Origin: Candidatus Wallbacteria bacterium
GTDB lineage: Bacteria > Muiribacteriota > JAQTZZ01
Direction of reading: 5' to 3'
Assembly: GCA_028711905.1 (NCBI GenBank)
Contig: JAQTRI010000004.1
Span: forward strand, 1-26,559
Length of the DNA stretch: 26,559 bases
Below are positions 15,201 through 22,964 of the stretch, piece after piece. The position numbers and the translations under genes are program-made. Position 1 is the first letter of the stretch, and the number at the start of each line of letters is the position of its first letter. The notes under the pieces were generated by a model. The model ran no database searches. It had not been told where the DNA came from and saw nothing but the letters and a program-made list of their open reading frames with translations.

Positions 15201-15229
15201 TTGAGATTGCGGGCAAAACAGATTAGAAT
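15201..15229 (+). promoter_or_regulatory. Strong sigma70-type promoter for the cyclase-to-ThpR operon
   Basis: TTGAGA (15201-15206), a 17-base spacer and TAGAAT (15224-15229): one mismatch in each box and ideal spacing. Predicted transcript start is near 15236. It stands in the 110-base gap between yraN and the cyclase gene, and the nine genes downstream have gaps too small for obvious further promoters. Confidence 0.7.
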
Positions 15230-15232
15230 AAT

Positions 15233-15249
15233 CACAGAAACAGTCTGTG
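15233..15249 (+). promoter_or_regulatory. Inverted repeat at the predicted transcript start: operator or 5' hairpin
   Basis: CACAGA (15233-15238), loop AACAG, TCTGTG (15244-15249): a perfect six-base inverted repeat covering the predicted start site. It could be a repressor operator that blocks the polymerase, or fold as a hairpin at the mRNA 5' end. The predicted leader is about 58 bases long. Confidence 0.45.
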
Positions 15250-15293
15250 GCTAAGCAGGTTGAAACCAAAGAAGGAGCGGGCAGCACCGTACA

Positions 15294-17669
15294 ATGATAC
15301 CTTCTGAAACAGGGATAAGGACTTCGGAAGAGATTTACCGCAATTTTCTCAAGTTGCTGGATCAACCGAGGGGTGCTGATTTCGGCGAACTTCGAAGTTT
15401 GATCGATCTTCAGCGCGACAAATCCCTGCGTTTGAAAATGATGGAAGCCCTTCTTGACGCAGGCTGGTTTGACTGGAAACAGGCCGATGAGTTTCTTAAT
15501 TCATTTGTGCAGAACGATGATCTGGTACTCAGTCGGGCGATTATACGCAGGGCTGAGCACCTTTTTGAGGAAGGCGGCTATCTTTTTCTGATCCGGGCTG
15601 TTTCCTGCGGGAAAAACGAAGTTTTCAAACTGGCGGCTGATGTTTTGAAACGCAAAAAAATGAACGCCGAGATGATGGCCTGTTACAGTGATGTGCTGAA
15701 CCGGAATTTCCTGCAGCGGGATTTTGTTGAATTCTCTCTCGAACAGTATGTCCGTGATCTGAAAAGCATCTGGAGCCAACTGATACAGAGCGAGCAGTTT
15801 CCGCTGGATATGAAGCTTAAAGCGATGGACGCTCTGAAAAACACGGGTGATCCTGGATTTGCGAAGATACTGGAAAAGCTGTCCCAGGACAAAGAGCCAG
15901 TGGTGGCCTCAGCGGCGCAGCGTATTCTGGGAGAGCTATACAGCAAGTTTTCGCTTTCACGCGAGAAACATGAAAAGGAAACTGTCCAGCAGAACGAACA
16001 GGCGGCTTCTCCTTCAGTGATGGAACGCAGTCGGGGCAGGCTGATGGCTGTTGCCGGAGCGTTTGTGCTTTTTCTTCTGCTTCATCTTTTTTTCGGGCAG
16101 CATATCCCTGGAGCCATGACTTATCTCTGTTACTGGGGATTCATTGTCTATGGTTGTGCCATGGGCATGGAAGAGGGGATGTCCGTTACTATCGGAGTTG
16201 CTGCGGCTGCTCCTGTTTTCAACTGGCTGAATTTCACACCCGCATTCAAGCCCGGTATTCTGCTCTGTTTTTCTTATCTGTTTGTTGGAATCACCATCAG
16301 CATGATCAACCGGAATCTTTCCAGTATCATGGCCGAACTAAGCAAAGCAAGAGCCGGCGCAAAAAACAGCAAGGCCAGGATAGTCACACTGGAGACTCAG
16401 CTCAACAGCAACTTAGACGCTATCCAGTCGATCAAAGAAAAATTGACCGAGAGGACTATCAAGCTGTATACGCTGATGGTTAATATCCGCGAAATCACTT
16501 CATCAATCGATATCGACAAGATTGCTCTTTCAATGGCTGAGATATTAGTCAAAGGGCTGCAGGCGCAAGCAGGACAGATTTTTCTGGTGGACCCGGATCA
16601 GGGGGAAATTTTTTCGGTCAAGAACTTCCGTGTTGACGGAACCAAGCTGAGCGAACTTCCTGAAAAGAGATACAGGATTTCCGATGATCCTCTTCTTTCT
16701 CATTTTTTCCGTTACAAGGAATTGATCTCGTCCTTAGACTTTAAAAGAAACCCGGATTTGCTCAGCATTTCGAAAAAAACTAAATTTCCCACCAAGGTGC
16801 TTGTTCCGCTTGTTCTTGAAGGCCAGGTCAAAGCTGTCATCAATATTGAGCAGCGGAACCGTGAAGAAATTACTGAGGATGAAAGGCTTTTGCTTAATGC
16901 CATGGTATCTTCCGCCACAATCGCACTTAAGAACGCCGAGGTCTTCAGCATGAATCGGGAGACGATCTCGCGGTTCAAAAGTATGGGGGACATGGAAAAG
17001 AAAAGATACATGCAGATCAGGGAAATGTTCGAGAAATATGTATCGCCCAGTGTGGTGAACCAGATCAGCGAGGGTTCTGCGGAAATTTCCCTGGGTGGTG
17101 ACTCCAAGGAAGTGGCGATTCTGCTTTTTGACATTCGAGGATTTACATCTTTTACGGAAAACAATCCTCCCGAGCGGGTCGTGGAACTTTTGAACATGTT
17201 TTTCCGCGTGACTTCCAGCGTGATACTCGATCACCAGGGGACGATCGACAAATTTATGGGAGACGCAGTGCTCAGCCTGTTCGGGGCTCCGATTCCTATG
17301 AAGGATCCCTTTATCAAAGCTGCAGAGTGCGCGTTCAAGATCAAGAAAGAGTGTGCCCTGCTGGAGAATATCTGTGCCCAGAAATTCGGGTTCCCGCTCC
17401 AGATTGGGCAGACCATCAATTATGGAAAGGCGGTTGTGGGGAATATCGGTTCTGAAAAAAGAATGGAGTACACTGCCATCGGGGATGTTGTAAACACGGC
17501 AGCCAGGCTGGAAGACATGTCTCAGCCCGGAAACATTCTTGTCCCGGAATCGACATATCTGTTGCTGAAGCACAGGGCCGAGGGTGTTCTGATAGGCGAA
17601 TTCAAGCTGAGAGGAAAGCAGAAACCCATTAATGTGTACAACCTGGTCAGATGGAAAGAGAACTTGTAA
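15294..17669 (+). CDS. Membrane-bound class III adenylate cyclase with HEAT-like, GAF and cyclase domains
   Basis: Predicted to make cAMP at the inner membrane. Residues 1-225 are helical and HEAT-like (MKLKAMDALKNTGDPGFAKI). Four hydrophobic segments lie near 246-265, 272-290, 294-312 and 318-336, then a coiled coil (345-385). A GAF-like sensor domain covers about 400-555 and the cyclase domain about 607-785. All key cyclase residues are present: metal ligands Asp613 and Asp657, adenine-selecting Lys653 (IDKFMGD) and Thr727 (YTAIGD, the class IIIb pattern), and transition-state Asn734 and Arg738 (NTAARLE). It should therefore be active and prefer ATP. The ATG at 15294 has GGAG only 16 bases upstream, farther than usual, so the start is not certain. 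First gene of the long operon; the signal sensed is unknown. Confidence 0.92.
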   Translation: MIPSETGIRTSEEIYRNFLKLLDQPRGADFGELRSLIDLQRDKSLRLKMMEALLDAGWFDWKQADEFLNSFVQNDDLVLSRAIIRRAEHLFEEGGYLFLIRAVSCGKNEVFKLAADVLKRKKMNAEMMACYSDVLNRNFLQRDFVEFSLEQYVRDLKSIWSQLIQSEQFPLDMKLKAMDALKNTGDPGFAKILEKLSQDKEPVVASAAQRILGELYSKFSLSREKHEKETVQQNEQAASPSVMERSRGRLMAVAGAFVLFLLLHLFFGQHIPGAMTYLCYWGFIVYGCAMGMEEGMSVTIGVAAAAPVFNWLNFTPAFKPGILLCFSYLFVGITISMINRNLSSIMAELSKARAGAKNSKARIVTLETQLNSNLDAIQSIKEKLTERTIKLYTLMVNIREITSSIDIDKIALSMAEILVKGLQAQAGQIFLVDPDQGEIFSVKNFRVDGTKLSELPEKRYRISDDPLLSHFFRYKELISSLDFKRNPDLLSISKKTKFPTKVLVPLVLEGQVKAVINIEQRNREEITEDERLLLNAMVSSATIALKNAEVFSMNRETISRFKSMGDMEKKRYMQIREMFEKYVSPSVVNQISEGSAEISLGGDSKEVAILLFDIRGFTSFTENNPPERVVELLNMFFRVTSSVILDHQGTIDKFMGDAVLSLFGAPIPMKDPFIKAAECAFKIKKECALLENICAQKFGFPLQIGQTINYGKAVVGNIGSEKRMEYTAIGDVVNTAARLEDMSQPGNILVPESTYLLLKHRAEGVLIGEFKLRGKQKPINVYNLVRWKENL

Positions 17670-17893
17670 ACTTTGGATATCTGGCGCTGCTGGCGCTGAC
17701 TTTTTTTACTGCCGGATACAGAATCAGGGAAAATCCGAAGCAGCAGTGGGACGCGTTCCTCGAATTTCTCAGCAATAAGGATCGTTTCGAACAGACTTTG
17801 TATGGCGAAGGAACAAGGGTAGTGCGAAAACAGGCAGATCAGGCAGAATCCCTGATCAAACCGGAACTTCTTAAAAAAAAGGACCATCAATGA
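17651..17893 (+). CDS. Small single-pass membrane protein, unknown function
   Basis: An 80-residue protein with one hydrophobic segment near the start (FGYLALLALTFFTAGYRI, about 8-25). A charged, probably helical tail with many Lys, Glu and Gln follows. I do not recognise the family. It overlaps the cyclase gene by 19 bases and the next gene by four (ATGA), with no good ribosome site, so translation probably depends on coupling. Its place between two four-TM GAF proteins suggests a small partner for them; that is inference. The overlaps at both ends and the otherwise empty 220 bases support it being a real gene, but without homologues in hand the confidence is moderate. Confidence 0.6.
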   Translation: MERELVNFGYLALLALTFFTAGYRIRENPKQQWDAFLEFLSNKDRFEQTLYGEGTRVVRKQADQAESLIKPELLKKKDHQ

Positions 17894-18840
17894 ATCTGCG
17901 GGAAAAAATGGTGCAAAGCGAGCGCGACTTTATTCTTGTTGCCGGTGCAGCAGTTTCTTTTGTCTCGTTTCTGCTTTCTTTTGTTGGCGTGGTTGATTCA
18001 GTAGCCCCATATTTTTATTTTTTCTACTTTTACATCTTGACCTTGTTTGTTGTCGGATTCCGTTTCGACAAGGGGAAAACTGTTGTGACAGCCCTTGTGT
18101 TCTCGATATTGCACTTGATTTATGTTTTCTTTTTTTACCCGGATGACCAGTCAAGCATGAACTACACCAGCGGAATTTTTTACAATATTTTCCTGGTCCT
18201 GCTGCTGTTTCTGTCCGGGTTCATCGCGCAGGTTCATCAGAAAAAGTGGAGAGTTGAATTAGAAGATTCCCAGAAGGAAGAGGCCCATCTGCGTAAAGAG
18301 ATGGGAAAGGCACGCGATGACAAAAACCTGAAGAACACCCAAAAACAGAACGGGGTCGCAGAACTGCTCACTGAAAAAAGGCTGCAGCTGCACGGAGACT
18401 ATCTTCTGATTGAAGAGGAGATCATCCGAGCGATAATAAAAAAACGCAAGGATTTTCTCCAGTTTTACACAGGACTGCTTCAGGCAAGGTTGAGAGTAGA
18501 ACAAGCTGAGCTGTTCATCTTTGCCGATCAGGAGGGATGGAGCCGGGTTTTTCGTTGCGGCAGGGAAGCAAAGGAACAGGGAGGGGGACAGGACAGGAAG
18601 GATTTATGTAAGGCGGTAGCTGAAGAAGCAGGGGTGGTTTCTTCCCATGGGGAAATAATGAACAAATACAAGCTGAAAAACACAAGTGCCGGGGGGATCC
18701 TGGCCATGCCGATTTTGAAAAACGAAAAAGTTTTCGGGGTGATTGTTCTTGATGGGTTCAAGGAGCAACAGATGATGGACGACATTGAACGGTTCTGCCA
18801 GAGGCTGGCTGTAAGCTTGGCCAAGACCGAGGAGGCTTGA
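17890..18840 (+). CDS. Four-TM membrane protein with coiled coil and GAF-like domain
   Basis: 316 residues. Four hydrophobic helices lie near 14-36, 40-60, 65-83 and 94-114, then a charged coiled coil (about 115-165). The C-terminal half has a GAF-like pattern (VEQAELFIFADQEGW, then AGGILAMPILKNEKVFGVIV and a final helix). There is no kinase, phosphatase or cyclase domain, so it looks like a sensor without output. The design mirrors the cyclase two genes upstream (four TM, coiled coil, GAF), so it may form a complex with it or modulate it; that is inference. A good AAGGA ribosome site lies seven bases ahead of the ATG, which overlaps the previous stop. The carboxyltransferase gene starts one base after its stop, so the signalling and carboxylase genes share one message. 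Confidence 0.75.
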   Translation: MNLREKMVQSERDFILVAGAAVSFVSFLLSFVGVVDSVAPYFYFFYFYILTLFVVGFRFDKGKTVVTALVFSILHLIYVFFFYPDDQSSMNYTSGIFYNIFLVLLLFLSGFIAQVHQKKWRVELEDSQKEEAHLRKEMGKARDDKNLKNTQKQNGVAELLTEKRLQLHGDYLLIEEEIIRAIIKKRKDFLQFYTGLLQARLRVEQAELFIFADQEGWSRVFRCGREAKEQGGGQDRKDLCKAVAEEAGVVSSHGEIMNKYKLKNTSAGGILAMPILKNEKVFGVIVLDGFKEQQMMDDIERFCQRLAVSLAKTEEA

Positions 18841-18841
18841 T

Positions 18842-20386
<1,545 letters not shown>

Positions 20387-20401
20387 GCTGAGGTGCACAA
20401 C

Positions 20402-21895
20402 ATGGTCAAAAAAGTATTGATTCCCAACCAGGGTGAATTGTCAGCGGATCTTCTTGGTTTTTTCAAAACAAGAGGGGTGGCAACCGTTCTTCTGTGCGCT
20501 GCGGAAGATTCCTGCTCTCTGCCGGCAAGAATGGCTGACTGTGTGCTGATTCACGAGTACAGTCAGACCATGGTTACGGAAACCAGCAACATCGTGAATG
20601 CGGCACTCTCGTCAGGGTGTGATGGTATACATCCTGGAAGCGGTTTTCTGGCTTCTGACCCGGCGCTTTCCAGACAGTGCCGGGAAAACAATCTGGTGTT
20701 TTTTGGTGCGGGCCCGGAACAGCTTGATGCTGCAAGAGACCGGTTCCGGATGATGAAAGCCGCGACTGAAGCTGGATTGGAAACAGTTCCCTGCAGTGAG
20801 GTCTGTTACAATGCCGAACTGGCATTTTCCAAGGACGCAAAAGCTTTTATGCCCTGCCTGATCAGGCCTGTTTATGCAGGGATTGAGTCAGGAACGCAGG
20901 TGTGTTTGAAAACGGCTGAGTTCAAAGAAAAATTTCTTCAGGCACAGAAGGAATCTTTTCGCAGCTGTGGCCGGCAGGATGTTTTTCTCAGCGCGTACTA
21001 CCCCGGCGCTCAATTGATAGAGGTCCCATTTGTCAGGCAGGCCAGTGGAACGACCTATGTGTTTCCTGAGATGAATGTTTCGGCCTTGTGCAGGTTTCGC
21101 AAGATCGCCATCGAGACCCCGGCTCCTTTTATATCCAGAACTGATCGGAGCGAATTGCTGGACAGGCTCAACTGTTTCCTGGAAAAACTGGACTTTACGG
21201 CTGTAGGAAGCCTGGAAATAATCGTCTTTAAAGGAAAATATCTTTTCCATGACTTCAAGCCCTGCCTCCCGACAGGCACACTGCTGTATCTGAAAACATA
21301 CGGCATAGATTTGCGCGATATTCAGCTTCAGATTTCTCAGGCAGCCCCTGTTTCCCGAGTCTACTGGCCGGAAAACTATGGTGTCGAGTTGCGCGTGTTT
21401 GCCGAGGACTGGCAGGAAGATTTCCGTCCCAGTTCCGGACCGTTCGGCGAAGTTGTCAGAGCCTTTGACCAGATTACGCTGGGAGTAGATTTTATTACCC
21501 CGAGACTTCAGGGGTATCGGCAGAGTCCGATATTGGGGTCTTTTATCGGGAAAATGCTGGCATCAGGTTCTGAGCGCGAAAAAGTTCTCGAAAACACCAT
21601 GCAGGCTTTGGCTGGTCTTAGAATCTGCGGACAGCTGAATACATGTTCTTTTCTAAAGAACCTGGCAGGGAGCAGATATTTTCGGGAAGGAATACTGACG
21701 ATAGATTTTATTGACCAGTTACTGAAAAAAAAGGTTTTCCGCAATTACCTTGATGGAGCGGAACAAGCTGCTTTAATCGGGGCCGCCTTTGCATGCGGTG
21801 AGGAGAAAGAAAAGCCTGCGCCAGCTAAAAAAAATTCCTCGAGCGTTTGGAATGTCATGGGACGGCTGGCGCTCATGAATCAGCGAAAATTGTGA
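20402..21895 (+). CDS. Degenerate biotin carboxylase homologue, predicted catalytically inactive
   Basis: 497 residues with the whole biotin carboxylase fold order: VKKVLIPNQGE, GIHPGSGFLAS, IETPAPF, GVELRVFAED and QSPILGSFIGKML. Active enzymes use ATP and bicarbonate to carboxylate biotin. Aligned by eye to E. coli AccC, key residues are changed: Lys116 to Arg114, Lys159 to Arg155, the glycine loop (GGGGRGM) lost near 158-164, Glu201/Lys202 to Ser197/Ala198, His209 to Leu205, Gln233 to Leu229, His236 to Phe232, Glu288 to Asp284, Asn290 to Lys286, Arg292 to Cys288, Glu296 to Gly292. Only Lys238, Glu276 and Arg338 equivalents remain. The frame is intact, so it is under selection rather than a decaying pseudogene. 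ATG 20402 is chosen because TGAGGTG lies six bases ahead. A structural or regulatory subunit for the flanking carboxyltransferase and carrier protein is the best inference. Confidence 0.85.
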   Translation: MVKKVLIPNQGELSADLLGFFKTRGVATVLLCAAEDSCSLPARMADCVLIHEYSQTMVTETSNIVNAALSSGCDGIHPGSGFLASDPALSRQCRENNLVFFGAGPEQLDAARDRFRMMKAATEAGLETVPCSEVCYNAELAFSKDAKAFMPCLIRPVYAGIESGTQVCLKTAEFKEKFLQAQKESFRSCGRQDVFLSAYYPGAQLIEVPFVRQASGTTYVFPEMNVSALCRFRKIAIETPAPFISRTDRSELLDRLNCFLEKLDFTAVGSLEIIVFKGKYLFHDFKPCLPTGTLLYLKTYGIDLRDIQLQISQAAPVSRVYWPENYGVELRVFAEDWQEDFRPSSGPFGEVVRAFDQITLGVDFITPRLQGYRQSPILGSFIGKMLASGSEREKVLENTMQALAGLRICGQLNTCSFLKNLAGSRYFREGILTIDFIDQLLKKKVFRNYLDGAEQAALIGAAFACGEEKEKPAPAKKNSSSVWNVMGRLALMNQRKL

Positions 21896-21903
21896 GGTGC
21901 AGC

Positions 21904-22413
21904 ATGGATCGCCGGATTGTTTGTGGTGAATACGAAGGCGGGTACACAGTTGTCAGAAAGAGTCCCTTATCCAGTGAAATTGAGCATGGCGGGCGAAAGT
22001 ATCAGGTGGATTGGGTGCCCGGAGGGACTTTTATCAACGGACGGTATCATGATATTGAAATACAGAGAAACCTGTCAGGTGAAATGACCGCAATCCTGCT
22101 GGATGGGGAGAAGTATCCTTTGCGGGTTCTTAGTATTGATCGTGTGAAGGTGCGGTCGGACAAGAAAGGACAGGCCCCCCGCGATGGAACGATGCGCGCC
22201 GGGCTTGCCGGAAAAGTTGTCAGTGTCGCTGTTGAAGAAGGTGCTGAAGTCGCAGAGGGGCAGTTGCTTCTAATTCTGGAAGCGATGAAGATGGAAAATG
22301 AGATCCTGTCACCAGGAAAAGGGAGGGTCAAGGCTGTACAGGCTTCCCCGGGACAGGTGGTAATGAGAAACGAAGTTTTGCTGGAACTTGAATTCGCAGA
22401 GACGGAGGAGTGA
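21904..22413 (+). CDS. Biotin carboxyl carrier protein
   Basis: Carries biotin between carboxylase subunits. 169 residues. The C-terminal 75 form a biotinyl domain with the modification site EAMKMENE (Lys129) and the usual hairpin turns (VEEGAEVAEGQLLLILEAMK, then SPGKGRVKAV). The N-terminal 90 residues are beta-rich and end in ILLDGEKYPLRVLSID, like the region before the carrier domain in propionyl-CoA carboxylase alpha chains and decarboxylase gamma subunits. In active alpha chains this part is fused to biotin carboxylase; here it is split off, and the neighbouring carboxylase is degenerate. ATG 21904 is chosen for its ribosome site (TGAGGTG, five bases ahead), the same heptamer that precedes the degenerate carboxylase. 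Its stop overlaps the TPR gene start by one base. Confidence 0.92.
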   Translation: MDRRIVCGEYEGGYTVVRKSPLSSEIEHGGRKYQVDWVPGGTFINGRYHDIEIQRNLSGEMTAILLDGEKYPLRVLSIDRVKVRSDKKGQAPRDGTMRAGLAGKVVSVAVEEGAEVAEGQLLLILEAMKMENEILSPGKGRVKAVQASPGQVVMRNEVLLELEFAETEE

Positions 22414-22964
22414 TGAAGAAAAAGAAAACACCAAGATTGTGCATCAGGCTTGGCCTTTTGTACATGTTACGCAATGAAATACCACAGGCTATGCAGGAGT
22501 TCAGGAACGCCTTGAAGCTGGATCAGACAAATATCGTGGCCTTACAGAAACTGGCGCACCTGCACACTCTTGCTGATGAGCACAAGGAAGCACTGCCGTA
22601 CTACGAAAAAGTTGTTGGCTTGTCGTCTGACGATCAGGATATGAGATTCGGGCTGGCCTGTTGTTACGAACTGAACGAACGCTTCGCTGAGGCACTTGCT
22701 ACTTTTCTCACGGTAGCGGAACTTCGCCCGGATTTCGAGAAGATCGATTACCATATCGCCAGGCTCAGAATGAGAGCCGAAGAGTTTGACAAAGCCGCAG
22801 AAAGCCTGGAAAAGGCTTTATCCTCATATCCGGATGACGAAGAGGTAGTTGACCTCAAGCAGCAGTTGGAAAAGAGGCGCAAAGAAACCACAAAATCGAC
22901 GGAAGCCCCGGCTAAGAAAAGAAGTTCCAAGCGCAGCGAAGCCAAAAAGAACGAGCAGGAATGA
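22413..22964 (+). CDS. TPR protein with Lys/Glu-rich C-terminal tail
   Basis: 183 residues, about four TPR repeats (residues 8-150; examples IPQAMQEFRNALKLDQTN and HKEALPYYEKVVGLSSDD). A strongly charged tail rich in Lys, Ser and Glu follows from about 150. No signal peptide or membrane helix is visible, so it is a soluble cytoplasmic scaffold. ATG 22413 overlaps the TGA of the carrier-protein gene by one base and has GGAGGAG directly ahead. A GTG just before is less likely. Its own stop overlaps the GspE-like gene by four bases (ATGA). TPR proteins commonly assist pilus or secretion assemblies, which would fit the next gene, but the sequence gives no specific partner. Confidence 0.85.
   Translation: MKKKKTPRLCIRLGLLYMLRNEIPQAMQEFRNALKLDQTNIVALQKLAHLHTLADEHKEALPYYEKVVGLSSDDQDMRFGLACCYELNERFAEALATFLTVAELRPDFEKIDYHIARLRMRAEEFDKAAESLEKALSSYPDDEEVVDLKQQLEKRRKETTKSTEAPAKKRSSKRSEAKKNEQE

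Noticed and set aside
15231..15250. CRP-cAMP binding site at the cyclase promoter
   Set aside because: The repeat CACAGA/TCTGTG does not match TGTGA-N6-TCACA in sequence or spacing; autoregulation by CRP cannot be claimed.
16734..17573. 279-codon open frame on the minus strand
   Set aside because: Antisense to the GAF and cyclase domains of the adenylate cyclase, which are unmistakable. The translation shows no family pattern.
20402..21895. Reading the degenerate biotin carboxylase as a decaying pseudogene
   Set aside because: No stop or frameshift in 497 codons, full domain length, a good ribosome site and retained core-fold motifs point to selection for a protein without the catalytic activity.
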